Source: an uncultured delta proteobacterium
GTDB taxonomy: Bacteria; Bdellovibrionota_C; UBA2361; CAIXSY01
DNA: 44,420 nt
Reading direction: 5' to 3'
NCBI GenBank assembly: GCA_903922175.1
Contig: CAIXSY010000133.1
Coordinates: forward strand, 1 to 44,420
In this document: positions 24,017 to 32,682 of the stretch, piece after piece
Position numbering within the stretch: position 1 is the first letter of the stretch
How the letters are laid out: the number at the start of each line of letters is the position of its first letter
Position numbers and translations under genes: made by a program
Notes under the pieces: generated by a model
What the model was told of the DNA's origin: nothing
Seen by the model: only the letters and a program-made list of their open reading frames with translations
The model's database searches: none

Positions 24017-25129
24017 ATGTCGCACTCTCTATTTTATCCCCACTCTCTTTCTGCCCTGCTACGCGGTAAAGCCAGAGCGGTGCTCGATGCCACCAAAAAT
24101 AGGTTAAGCAGCGCCCCGATTATCTATGTTGGAGAGGATGCCGACTGGATTATTCGCAACGTAGGCAGCGCATTGTCAACGCACTGCTTAGAGACTACCT
24201 GCGGCAGGGTTCAGTGCCGCCTCACTGCGCGTGGGACACGCCACAAGGTTCTGCACTTCGGGACCTTGAACGTTTTCCTAGGAAAAGGCGGAGTCTTCCG
24301 CGAACCACACCGAAGCAACCGGGTAATGCTCAGTTGGTACCACCTTTTTCCCGGTGATAGCTGCTCATGGGTTTCTCGTGCCCTTAATATAGTCGATCTT
24401 TGGCATACCTCCTCTCAGTTACAAGCCCTACGAATGCGCAGCTTCGGCATCCCCGCAGATAAAATCCTTCTCGCCCCACTCGGCGTTGATCTACAAATCT
24501 TCCATCCCTGGCCGCAGGGCGAGCGCGATAGGGTTCGCACCTCACTTGGAATTCCGCTTGATGCCTTTGTGGTCGGCTCCTTTCAAAAGGATGGCGATGG
24601 CTGGGGGGCTGGAGATTCCCCGAAGCTAATTAAGGGCCCCGATATTCTCGTAGAAACCCTCGCTGCGTTCTCTACGCATCATCCGGTACATGTTTTATTG
24701 ACTGGTCCCTCTCGGGGATACGTCAGGCACCGTCTTAGGGATGCTGGAATTCCATTTCGACATGACTATCTTCCGACGCATGATTCGGTTGCGCGTTATT
24801 ATCAGGCTCTCGACTGCTACCTCGTTTCTTCGCGTGAAGAGGGCCTCCCCATGGCCGTACTTGAGGCCCTTGCTTGTGGAATTCCCCTCGTGACGTCTCC
24901 GGTCGGGATCGTCCCGGACATTATCCAACATAGCGTTAATGGTTTTATCTACCCCATAGGGGATTCAATGAAAGCTGCCCAACACCTCTTGGACCTTGCG
25001 CATGACCCCATGAGCGCTAGACGTGTTATTGATGCAGGCCTAGCTACAGCAGGTCAGTATGGATGGAAAGATGTTGTGGAACGCTACTTTGCCCCTGCGT
25101 ATCGCCGTCTTCGTGAGATCTCGAACTAA
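24017..25129 (+). CDS. glycosyltransferase, GT4 family
   Basis: The 370-residue product is a GT-B enzyme. The N-terminal half contains HKVLHFGTLNVFLGKGGVF and VDLWHTSSQLQALRMRSFGI, then ILLAPLGVDLQIFHP. The donor domain has VVGSFQKDGDG, KLIKGPDILVETLAAF and VHVLLTGPSRGYVRHRLRD. The E-x7-E motif is in SREEGLPMAVLEALACGIPL, followed by PVGIVPDIIQHSVNGFIYPI. It is a lone plus-strand gene beside the minus-strand flippase operon. The 224-bp gap after it shows nothing recognisable. Confidence 0.9.
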   Translation: MSHSLFYPHSLSALLRGKARAVLDATKNRLSSAPIIYVGEDADWIIRNVGSALSTHCLETTCGRVQCRLTARGTRHKVLHFGTLNVFLGKGGVFREPHRSNRVMLSWYHLFPGDSCSWVSRALNIVDLWHTSSQLQALRMRSFGIPADKILLAPLGVDLQIFHPWPQGERDRVRTSLGIPLDAFVVGSFQKDGDGWGAGDSPKLIKGPDILVETLAAFSTHHPVHVLLTGPSRGYVRHRLRDAGIPFRHDYLPTHDSVARYYQALDCYLVSSREEGLPMAVLEALACGIPLVTSPVGIVPDIIQHSVNGFIYPIGDSMKAAQHLLDLAHDPMSARRVIDAGLATAGQYGWKDVVERYFAPAYRRLREISN

Positions 25130-25353
25130 AGGACCTATCTTTCCCAAGACAAGGGAGAAGCCACCGTAGGTGAATTCGACACTCCGCATTTTCTCGTAAT
25201 GAAAGAAAGTTCTCATGCACTAAAACGCGCCGAGTAGAAATGGGCTTGTGTCGGATCCTGCGGACGCATGGATTGGCACAGTTAAAACCGGGAAAAGCAA
25301 GGCTAGGGCACCCACAAATGCAAAGTAGAATAGAATGCAATCGATAAATACTG

Positions 25354-26466
25354 TTACGCATTAGGTACGCTCCACACCTTGGCGCCTGGAAGTTCTAGTT
25401 TCCGGTACGCGAGAGCAAGTGCCCAGCTCAGCATTACCGTCCCGTGAAGATCGGCGAGATTGTTGCCGTTCGACACACGGGCACCATAGTAATGCGTCTG
25501 GGCGCGCGTCGGATAAAATGAGAAGCCCCCATCATCCCGGTAGTACTGGCCAGCGTGTTCCACGACTCTCTCCGCCAGTGCGCGCACCTGTAGGTCTCTG
25601 TAGCCGGGGGGACATCCTGTCACGGACTGCGCAACAACGTAAAATCGGTTGAGAAATCCGCAGCCATCAGATTCAAAAGGCTGAGCCAGTGCGAAGTCAA
25701 TAAGCGCACGGCAATCAGGCAACTGCCGGCCTAGCCACTGCAGCCCCGTAAGTACCTTCATTGCACCATTAACCTTTATTGCTGGCGACGGCGATCTTGT
25801 AAACCAAGTTCCGCTTTTGTGGTCTCTTACACTTTCAAGAAAGCTTAATATTCGATCTGTAATTTCATGATAACGGGGAGGGCCTCCAAATGCCTTATAA
25901 TTTATGCACAAAAAAACCAACGCGTGAGCTAAGTGACTCGCTGCCGTCCAGGGGTTGCCCCAATCAAAGCGACGCACAAAGCTTTCCACCTCTTCTGGTT
26001 GAGAAATCTCGAGTGGTAATGGATACCTGGGGAATGCTCCAACCATCAATAGCGTAGATGCGGCTTGCCTCGTCTCTGCTCGAACAATAGCAGAATGCCG
26101 GTTAAGGAGCTCTCGCACTGGAACCCGCCCAATTAGGGCGCGCGCCCACTCCCCCCAACCAGGCCGTGCTGCCGTTAGTAGCCAAGGGTCCCGGAAATAC
26201 CCGGTTGAATCCTGAAAACATCTTATGAAACTGATACATGCCTCTCGACGGACTAGTGGCCAATCTTCCCATATCCCGCATTGCCACGCTACCTTGATCC
26301 CGAAACATGTTGCGACTAGCCCTCCTTGCCCACTACAAGGAACCATCCCTCCAGCAAGGCAAAAGCGAAAACGCCCATCAGCGAGGCCTGCCGATGACTT
26401 TTCGAGCCATTGGCGCACGCTAGCTTGTACCGCTGCAGGATCTATGCACGTCTTTACAGTATTCAC
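25354..26466 (-). CDS. helical-repeat (alpha/alpha toroid-like) protein of the glycan locus
   Basis: I do not recognise a characterised family. The 370-residue cytosolic-looking product has no signal peptide. Repeating helical segments are separated by glycine-rich turns with aromatic residues: DGRFRFCLAGG, FQDSTGYFRDPWLL, WTAASHLAHALVFL, KVNGAMKVLTGLQWLGRQLP and DLHGTVMLSWALALAYRKL. The pattern resembles the terpenoid cyclase/prenyltransferase-repeat alpha-alpha barrel, with YYRDDGGFSFYP matching the Q/D-G-x-F-x turns of such repeats. Proteins like this occur in glycan clusters without known activity; they might be lyase-like. GTG 26466 is only 27 bp from the divergent start at 26494, leaving little room for two separate promoters. 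Confidence 0.6.
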   Translation of the reverse strand: MNTVKTCIDPAAVQASVRQWLEKSSAGLADGRFRFCLAGGMVPCSGQGGLVATCFGIKVAWQCGIWEDWPLVRREACISFIRCFQDSTGYFRDPWLLTAARPGWGEWARALIGRVPVRELLNRHSAIVRAETRQAASTLLMVGAFPRYPLPLEISQPEEVESFVRRFDWGNPWTAASHLAHALVFLCINYKAFGGPPRYHEITDRILSFLESVRDHKSGTWFTRSPSPAIKVNGAMKVLTGLQWLGRQLPDCRALIDFALAQPFESDGCGFLNRFYVVAQSVTGCPPGYRDLQVRALAERVVEHAGQYYRDDGGFSFYPTRAQTHYYGARVSNGNNLADLHGTVMLSWALALAYRKLELPGAKVWSVPNA

Positions 26467-26493
26467 AAATAAAGCTTAGGCTAACTACTGCGT

Positions 26494-27519
26494 ATGAAAG
26501 TTCACTTTATATATCAACTTCAAGATGGTCCATTCGGCGGCGGAAATCAATTCCTCAAAGCACTAAAGAAGCACGCGCTTATGCGTGGAGTCTACACGGA
26601 GAACCTGGCTGAAGCTGACGTCGTTCTTTACAACAGCTTTGAATATATGCCGCAAGCTGCGGCTGCAAAATTAAGATATCCCGAAAAGGTGTTTATCCAT
26701 AGGGTCGACGGACCAATCCGCCTTTACAATATTATGAGCGACCAACGCGATAGATTGGTCAATCTCACTAATAGTCTAATGGCGGACGGAACAGTGTTTC
26801 AGTCAAACTGGTCACGCCTCCAGAATCTTAAGTTCGGACTACAAAAGTCTCCATTTAGGCAGACGATTGTTAATGCCCCGGATCCGGTAGTTTTTAACAC
26901 AAACGGGCGAATCTTATTTTCACCTCTGCGCAAGATTCGCTTGATTTGTTCGAGCTGGTCACCGAACTGGAAAAAAGGATTTCTTGCTTATCAACGGCTG
27001 GATCAACTGCTGGACTTTACCCGGATTGAGATGCTCTTCATCGGGAACTCTCCTGTTAGTTTTCGTAATATTGAGGTTCGTGGACCGGTGGGGAGTAGTG
27101 AGCTGGCCCGGGCGCTTAAAGCTGCAGACATATACATCACGGCATCACAGAGCGATCCTTGCTCAAACTCGCTTCTTGAAGCGCTTCACTGCGGTTTGCC
27201 CTGTATCGCCCTTCGGGACGGCGGACACCCCGAGATTATAGGTGAGGGAGGAGCGTTGTTTGAGGAGGTGGAGCAGGTACCAGCGATCATCGATAGCATG
27301 GCTGGAGCGTATGAGTCATACAGATCTAAGATTTCAGTTTTGCATATCGATAGTGTAGGTAACCAGTATCTCTCATTTATGCAGCAGATCCTCGATCGGG
27401 TTCTCTTTCGAGATTGCCAGCCGAAATGTCTTTCACGGTTTGGGTATGCGAGAATTATGGGGGCGCATATGTTGTGGCGTTTATCAATAAACCATCGCCT
27501 AAGATGGCTGTTCCATTAG
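26494..27519 (+). CDS. glycosyltransferase, GT4-like
   Basis: The 341-residue product begins MKVHFIYQLQDGPFGGGNQF, the glycine-rich loop of GT-B enzymes. It has KVFIHRVDGPIRLY, ADGTVFQSNWSRLQ, TIVNAPDPVVFN and RLICSSWSPNWKKGF. The donor-site segment SDPCSNSLLEALHCGLPCIA is followed by LRDGGHPEIIGEGGALF. The first Glu of E-x7-E is replaced by the SDP segment. A similar N-terminal GGGNQF occurs in enzymes that lack a full acceptor domain. It is divergent from the helical-repeat gene and convergent with the radical SAM gene at 27550. Confidence 0.8.
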   Translation: MKVHFIYQLQDGPFGGGNQFLKALKKHALMRGVYTENLAEADVVLYNSFEYMPQAAAAKLRYPEKVFIHRVDGPIRLYNIMSDQRDRLVNLTNSLMADGTVFQSNWSRLQNLKFGLQKSPFRQTIVNAPDPVVFNTNGRILFSPLRKIRLICSSWSPNWKKGFLAYQRLDQLLDFTRIEMLFIGNSPVSFRNIEVRGPVGSSELARALKAADIYITASQSDPCSNSLLEALHCGLPCIALRDGGHPEIIGEGGALFEEVEQVPAIIDSMAGAYESYRSKISVLHIDSVGNQYLSFMQQILDRVLFRDCQPKCLSRFGYARIMGAHMLWRLSINHRLRWLFH

Positions 27520-27540
27520 CGGCGCGCAAAACGCGGCGCT
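27518..27540. terminator. GC-rich hairpin between convergent genes
   Basis: AGCGGCGCGCAAAACGCGGCGCT can form a nine-pair stem with one mismatch, directly at the end of the plus-strand glycosyltransferase and 10 bp from the end of the minus-strand radical SAM gene. There is only a weak T run (CTGTTTTA) on one side. A bidirectional terminator is plausible. Confidence 0.35.
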
Positions 27541-27549
27541 CCCTCTGTT

Positions 27550-28914
27550 TTAGCCATTTCGGGATGGTCCGCTTACAGCGATTAGTTTTTCTGCGGACGC
27601 TCGCATGTAACGCTCATCAGAGTCGGGATTGTCTTCAAGCACTCGAAGGCCTGGAATCTCTTCATAGGTAGCATGCGCTCTAAACTCCACAAAGAACCGA
27701 CGGATAGCGTCGTCCCGGAGCCGAGAATATGTGCTTTCGTCGATATTACGCACGCTCTCTCGACAGCGATTCTTGCAATAGCGACACAAACTGTTGCAAC
27801 TCGCTGTATTAACGGTCTTGCGCAAGTATTGCAGTACTGGATGATTCCAGAGGAGTCGTACATTTTTTTTATTGTCGAGGGGGAGTTCGTCTATGTTAAG
27901 CCGAAAAAGCTGAATCCGGTTGCACTGCCCAACGAAAAATGTACGCGGACTATCTAGGCATGGATCAAAGTGTAGGTCTGTCCAGGGATAAGAGCAGACC
28001 TGGTCGGAATCAAAATCTGCATCGCTCCATTTATCAGCACTCGGCGACGTCTCCCAATACGCGGGCCTCTGTGGATTTAGGGCAGTACCGACTACAGCAG
28101 CCTCCGCATAAATCCGATCAAGTGCGCGGTTACCGTTGGCAATATCTAAATCAAAAGCGACGAGATCGTGACTCAGTAAATTGCGTCCCCCGTGATACCG
28201 ATTGATTAGGATCTCATCTACGCCAAGGGATTTCGCCTTACGTACCACAACAAGCGCCTCATCCGCATTGGCCTTATGTAGGGCAAAATTGAAGCGCAGG
28301 AATGGCTTATTTGATTTGGCATCACGACGCTTTCTAGTCAAATCGGCGATGTTGGCATCGACCGCGTCGACATCTCCGGTCATTAACTTTTTGTATCCTT
28401 CGGTGGTCCCGGCGTGGTACGAGAGAAGGACCTCATCAAAGCCGCAATCAACCATACTGTCAGCGATCTGCTCCCGCAGCAAACGCCCGTTGGTGTTAAT
28501 CATCAAGCGCGAGTTGAATCTACGCTTAAGGTATTTAATAATCTCGGGAAAGGCCTTGTTCATCAGCGGCTCTGCAGATCCTCCAAAGAAGGAAATCGCA
28601 GAAGCATCCCCTAAAAACGACGACCAGGCTACGATATCTGAAAGGTTGAGAAATGTAGCTGCCCGCTTTGGATACAGTACTTCATCCTTGTGAATCTCAC
28701 AAAAAAGACACCGATAGTTACAGAGTGATGAAATCGCGATGCGAACTGACGAGGGCATAGTTGAAACGACAACCGCCGCCGAACGTCGTTCGTGAATCAA
28801 GCTGAGTGAATTTTTATACTTACGAAGCCAGCCACAGGGGGGGATGAATGTGGAGGCCCAATACGCGAGCCGCGCGACAATTGCGAACTTACTTAGAAGC
28901 TCGGTAAACCCCAT
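27550..28914 (-). CDS. radical SAM protein with C-terminal cysteine cluster (SPASM-like)
   Basis: The 454-residue product has the radical SAM site CNYRCLFC (CxxxCxxC) at about residues 64-71 within SSVRIAISSLCNYRCLFCEI. AISFFGGSAEPLMNKAF corresponds to the GGEP-type SAM motif, and SRLMINTNGRLL and VLLSYHAGTTEGYKKL match the barrel. A C-terminal cluster CNSLCRYCKNRCRES, with further cysteines at DQVCSYPW and FVGQCNR, suggests an auxiliary iron-sulfur cluster as in SPASM/Twitch proteins. The reaction is unknown; glycan or lipid-carrier modification is possible from context. It is the last of three minus-strand genes starting at 31650. Confidence 0.88.
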   Translation of the reverse strand: MGFTELLSKFAIVARLAYWASTFIPPCGWLRKYKNSLSLIHERRSAAVVVSTMPSSVRIAISSLCNYRCLFCEIHKDEVLYPKRAATFLNLSDIVAWSSFLGDASAISFFGGSAEPLMNKAFPEIIKYLKRRFNSRLMINTNGRLLREQIADSMVDCGFDEVLLSYHAGTTEGYKKLMTGDVDAVDANIADLTRKRRDAKSNKPFLRFNFALHKANADEALVVVRKAKSLGVDEILINRYHGGRNLLSHDLVAFDLDIANGNRALDRIYAEAAVVGTALNPQRPAYWETSPSADKWSDADFDSDQVCSYPWTDLHFDPCLDSPRTFFVGQCNRIQLFRLNIDELPLDNKKNVRLLWNHPVLQYLRKTVNTASCNSLCRYCKNRCRESVRNIDESTYSRLRDDAIRRFFVEFRAHATYEEIPGLRVLEDNPDSDERYMRASAEKLIAVSGPSRNG

Positions 28915-28973
28915 GCCAGCTCCCTACTTTTCTAAAAGCGCATTAATGCGCAGTGCTATCACGAGAATCTCCC

Positions 28974-30149
28974 CTATCCCACGGAAATCTGCAACTGCAG
29001 AATCCTGGCCACTGCCAACTCCACCTCACGAATGCCGATTCTGTTCATGCAGGTATCCTGAGGATGCTGGCAATGCACTTGCCAGCACGGTGAGCAATAG
29101 ACTGCCCCCCTGAGGTGTACGCACTGCTCGCCGATAGCACCAAAGAGCTCCGGCTCTTGCGGCCCATACAGAGTCAGGGTGCGTGCGCCAACAGCCGCAG
29201 CGAGGTGCCCTGGCCCACTATCGTTACCGATGTAGAGGCGACATAAATGCAACACCCCCGCTAGCGTCGTGAGGCTCAGCAATCCTGTCAAGTCAATAAA
29301 ATCAGCTCCGAGCCGCCGCAGCTCAGCGGCGAGGGCTCTTTCCTCTTCTCCTCCAATGATGACGATGCGAAAATCACTCTTCGCATTAATTGACTGCATG
29401 ATGGCGGCGTATCGCGTCAGTGGCCATCGTCGAAACTCCCACGGTGCGCCAGGATGTATGATGATGGCCCGCTCAGCATCGAGCGAGTGACGCCCGAATA
29501 CGAGGCGGGCAGCATCCACCCACGCTTGCTCCACTTCGATCTCTGGCAGTTGGCTGAGATTGAGTCCCAGCGCATGCCCCACCTCCCGAATGCGATCGTA
29601 TTGGTGTGTTTTCGTTGCTGGAACAGCACTTACCCCCAGTAAGTAGAGTGGCGCCATGCGCAATCTGCTGTAAGGAACAAGGCAATGTCGAAATGCGGCT
29701 CGGTAGTTGGTGAAATAATTGAGCAGTAGTGGAAGGTCGCCCCGGACATGAATAATCAGGTGGGCGCCGCTAAAACGAGGCACTTCCGTACTCTCCGTCC
29801 ATGCGCCGCGAGCAAATTTTTTTGAATTATATTCCACAACATCATTCACGAGCACTCCCGCAAAATCCCTAAACACGCCCGCTCCCGCGGCGCCTGTCAC
29901 AACCCGCAGCACTGCTTGCGGATAGGCCTGGCGCAAGGCACGAAGCAGAGGGATCGTGATAAGGGCATCCCCGAGGTGTCCCAGTTGAACCACGTAAATG
30001 TGTGCCGCCGTCGGAAGACCACGACCAGAGCCACCAAGAAGGCGGCGAAGCTCACATAGCCCCAAGCCCAACGCTGAGGCTGCCGAACGTAGGCAACTAT
30101 CGAAATAGAATGACAGAAACGTACTGACGCCCGCCGCTGTCGTCGCCAT
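28974..30149 (-). CDS. glycosyltransferase, GT9 (heptosyltransferase-like)
   Basis: The product of about 391 residues has the GT9 pattern: IYVVQLGHLGDALITIPLLR with the GDxxxxxP motif near the N-terminus, IIHPGAPWEFRRWPLTRYA, FRIVIIGGEEERALAAEL, DFIDLTGLLSLTTLAGVLHL, and YIGNDSGPGHLAAAVGARTL, then LYGPQEPELFG and a C-terminal CSPCWQVHCQHPQ. GT9 enzymes add heptose or related sugars in LPS core or surface glycans. The open frame extends to 30278, but ATG 30149 avoids overlap with the upstream gene. It lies between the two radical SAM genes. Confidence 0.88.
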   Translation of the reverse strand: MATTAAGVSTFLSFYFDSCLRSAASALGLGLCELRRLLGGSGRGLPTAAHIYVVQLGHLGDALITIPLLRALRQAYPQAVLRVVTGAAGAGVFRDFAGVLVNDVVEYNSKKFARGAWTESTEVPRFSGAHLIIHVRGDLPLLLNYFTNYRAAFRHCLVPYSRLRMAPLYLLGVSAVPATKTHQYDRIREVGHALGLNLSQLPEIEVEQAWVDAARLVFGRHSLDAERAIIIHPGAPWEFRRWPLTRYAAIMQSINAKSDFRIVIIGGEEERALAAELRRLGADFIDLTGLLSLTTLAGVLHLCRLYIGNDSGPGHLAAAVGARTLTLYGPQEPELFGAIGEQCVHLRGAVYCSPCWQVHCQHPQDTCMNRIGIREVELAVARILQLQISVG

Positions 30150-30162
30150 GAGAGTAACCCAC

Positions 30163-31650
30163 CTATGAGTTTCCGGACGAAAGCACCGGCTTTGCCAATG
30201 TATTCTTGAAAAGGAGGTATTTAGCAAACGTACGCGCTGATTTAAAGGTCTTGCTGAGCTCTTCGGGGTTAAAGGCAACCCGCTTAAGCTTATACCACAA
30301 ATACGCAGGACTTAGATAGTAGGCTCGCCGCGCGTAATCGCAGAACTCGACAAGCTCCCGAGCACTCAGTTGCGGCGTGCTAACAATGGTATTGTGCATC
30401 CCCTCGGGGGTTAGCCACTGCCCGAAATCAGTTGTTGTAAGGTAGCCATTCTTGAGTGCCCAGTCGTAGGCCTCGGTACCGGGGTACACCATAAGCGGGA
30501 AGAATTGACAGGTATCAGCCATAATCTCTTTGGCAAATGCGAGTGAAGTTTCTAGAGTTTGCCGAGTCTCCCCGGGATTGCCCGCCATGAAGCAAGCATG
30601 AATCATTACCTTTGCTCGCTTTGCATCTTCAACAAATTTTAGCATGCGCTCATGAGAGACCCCCTTTCTCATGTTTTTCAGAATTTGATTGTCCGCGCTC
30701 TCGAACCCAACAACGATCATGCGGCATCCGGCTCTTTTTAGGAGGGCGAGAGTTTCATACTCAATGTTCGCTCGCCCCTCTATGGTCCACGGAATCTTTA
30801 TTTTCCGCGAAATCATCAACTCGCAAAATGCGTGGGTATGTTCCTGGTGAAACGAAAAAGTGTCGTCGTCAATCAGAACCTCTCGCGTCTGCGGAAGCTC
30901 TTTCTGTACATACTCGAACTCGGCGACGATGTTTTCGGGGCTACGCTGGCGCTGCTTGTTGCCAAACATGAGCTTTGGGTACTGGCAAAAGCTGCACTTG
31001 GCGTAACACCCGCGACTCGTAAAAAAGGAGACAACCGGGTACCGACAGTGGGCGTAGAAGTAATCCTCAACTCTAAGATGTTTTTTATAAACCGACGAGA
31101 CAAAAGGCATCGAATCTAGAGCGTCCGCCTCAGCAAAGCGACGTTCGCAATTTGACCGAATTTCCGCGCCATCGCGATAGGTTAGCCCGCCGATAGAACC
31201 AAGCGCGCTGCGACTGGGTAATGATTTGCCGAGCTCGACCAAAGTATAATCGTACTCAGCCCTTGCAACGGCATCGAGGCGAGAATCTAACTCAAGCGTT
31301 TCCTTTGGGAGCGCTGTGGCATGCGGACCGGTAAGGACGGCAAAACTGTTGGGCAGAGCCTCTTTGATATCGGCAGCAACCTGAACATCATTGAAGATGC
31401 TCGGTGTGGCCGTATAGGTTACCACAACATCGGGGGCGAAATTCTTGGCAATGCGCAAGCAGTCCTCACGAGACAGCTTAGCAGCTGGAGCATCTACTAA
31501 TTTAACCTCGAAGCCGGCCTGTTCGAGCACCCCGGCGGCATAGGCGTGCCATATCGGATAATAGATCGTTCCGCTCTTCGTAACAGCCGGACTTCGAGAG
31601 AACCGAGAGTACAGAGGCAGAAACGGTGGATTTAAAAGAAGGAACTTCAT
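30163..31650 (-). CDS. B12-binding-domain radical SAM protein
   Basis: The 495-residue product starts MKFLLLNPPFLPLYSRFSRS. An N-terminal cobalamin-binding-like Rossmann domain follows (GVLEQAGFEVKLVDAPAAKL, PDVVVTYTATPSIFNDVQVA, FAVLTGPHATALP). The radical SAM domain has FFTSRGCYAKCSFCQYPKLM (CxxxCxxC at about residues 219-226), EVLIDDDTFSFHQEHTHAF, IPWTIEGRAN and CRMIVVGFESADNQILKNMR. The usual DxHxxG cobalamin-ligand motif is not seen, so B12 binding may be lost, as in many of these proteins. The family includes C-methylases and cyclases. It is the first of three minus-strand genes with a GT9 and a second radical SAM protein. Confidence 0.88.
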   Translation of the reverse strand: MKFLLLNPPFLPLYSRFSRSPAVTKSGTIYYPIWHAYAAGVLEQAGFEVKLVDAPAAKLSREDCLRIAKNFAPDVVVTYTATPSIFNDVQVAADIKEALPNSFAVLTGPHATALPKETLELDSRLDAVARAEYDYTLVELGKSLPSRSALGSIGGLTYRDGAEIRSNCERRFAEADALDSMPFVSSVYKKHLRVEDYFYAHCRYPVVSFFTSRGCYAKCSFCQYPKLMFGNKQRQRSPENIVAEFEYVQKELPQTREVLIDDDTFSFHQEHTHAFCELMISRKIKIPWTIEGRANIEYETLALLKRAGCRMIVVGFESADNQILKNMRKGVSHERMLKFVEDAKRAKVMIHACFMAGNPGETRQTLETSLAFAKEIMADTCQFFPLMVYPGTEAYDWALKNGYLTTTDFGQWLTPEGMHNTIVSTPQLSARELVEFCDYARRAYYLSPAYLWYKLKRVAFNPEELSKTFKSARTFAKYLLFKNTLAKPVLSSGNS

Positions 31651-31992
31651 AGTGTCTTATCAACTGTTTACCTAAAGGACCTACCACTAGCGAGATTGAG
31701 TATATATACGAATACAACACTCAAGCTCCTCAGGCAAGGATATGAATATTCTGATTCGAACGGGGCTAGTCAACCTATCGCTAGCGCCTAGCCTGTTAAG
31801 GTTGCCTTCTCTCGCTGACAGTTGTAATTTCAATCTCTAGGCGCTAACTCAATATCGGCCTCAAGTAGGTGCACGCTCTATAGTAGCCAGAGTTAACACC
31901 GAGGTTGAACAGCGATCGGACGTCTGCTTCTACGGTATTTTAGGTTTTGCTTGATTTATTCATGCGTCTGGCTGGGATGACACGGATTCTCT
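31651..31992. other. intergenic stretch, nothing recognised
   Basis: This region precedes the radical SAM operon and probably contains its promoter. I see no convincing ORF, RNA gene or member of the repeat families found elsewhere. A weak dyad (TCGCTAGCGCCTAG near 31779 and CTAGGCGCTAAC near 31839) may form a hairpin. Confidence 0.5.
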
Positions 31993-32193
31993 ATGGACAA
32001 ACTCTTCTCTCAGATCTGGCTAACGATAAAGATCGTAATTGGCCTGTGCGCTCTGCGCGCACTGGTTCTCTTTGCGGGGATTAAGGTTGAGATACCACTC
32101 CTTGACCCGCTATTTTTTGCTCTTCGCGATGGTCTTGTTGGCCTCGGCGACATTGGGCTGCGCTTTTTTTCGTTTATGCGCGCTGGGCGGTGA
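31993..32193 (+). CDS. possible small membrane protein
   Basis: The 66-codon frame encodes one or two hydrophobic segments (IWLTIKIVIGLCALRALVLF, then LLDPLFFALRDGLVG) and ends with FMRAGR. There is no clear ribosome site before ATG 31993 and no family is recognised. It could be a genuine small membrane protein or a chance frame. Confidence 0.3.
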   Translation: MDKLFSQIWLTIKIVIGLCALRALVLFAGIKVEIPLLDPLFFALRDGLVGLGDIGLRFFSFMRAGR

Positions 32194-32477
32194 TGTTATT
32201 GGGCGGGGTGTGCCCCCTCCCCTTTTATCAACACGTCGGACCGACCCGCGCGCTAGTGCCGCGTCCTCGCACTCTGCCTTCTGTGAGCCGTAACACCTAT
32301 CGCCCCCCGCCCCCGATCCTTCAGCCAGATTTCAGACGATGCAAGATGTCGCGCTTAGGCAACTTTTTCTGATTTTCTCCGAATATAGATAAGATATAAG
32401 AGTGTGGGTAGGAGAAACGTGAACGTGCTCCTGGCCTGTCGTGAGCTTGTCGAACGGTTGTGAACGTGGTCGATGTA
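32194..32477. other. intergenic stretch with a fragment of a family E interior
   Basis: Between the small frame and F copy 2 I see no gene. The piece GGCCTGTCGTGAGCTTGTCG at about 32433-32452 matches, inverted, an interior segment of E copy 4 (5779-5800), so an E remnant may lie here. A short GTGAACGTG direct repeat flanks it (about 32418 and 32459). Confidence 0.4.
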
Positions 32478-32674
32478 ACTAGTACCTCGACCGGAAAGTT
32501 TTTTCACTTAAAACTAATGTTTTTCTCTTGAACCTGGCCTTGAACTCCCGCTTGGTCTTGGCCAATTCCCCTTAGATTTAGGCTTAAACGTCGAAGTCAA
32601 GGTCGAAGAGAGCAGGCCACGGCCAAGCGGGAGATCAAGGCCAAGTGAAAAAACTTTCCGGTTGAGGCACTAGT
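32478..32674. mobile_element. MITE-like element, family F, copy 2 (197 bp)
   Basis: The terminal inverted repeats are about 32 bp: ACTAGTACCTCGACCGGAAA on the left and, inverted, ACTAGTGCCTCAACCGGAAA on the right, both followed by GTTTTTTCACTT. A second inner dyad follows: GGCCTTGAACTCCCGCTTGG with CCAAGCGGGAGATCAAGGCC. The whole element can fold into one long hairpin. It ends eight bases from the 3' end of the gene at 32683. The termini match F copy 1 at 1-240. Confidence 0.8.
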
Positions 32675-32682
32675 CCCCATCT

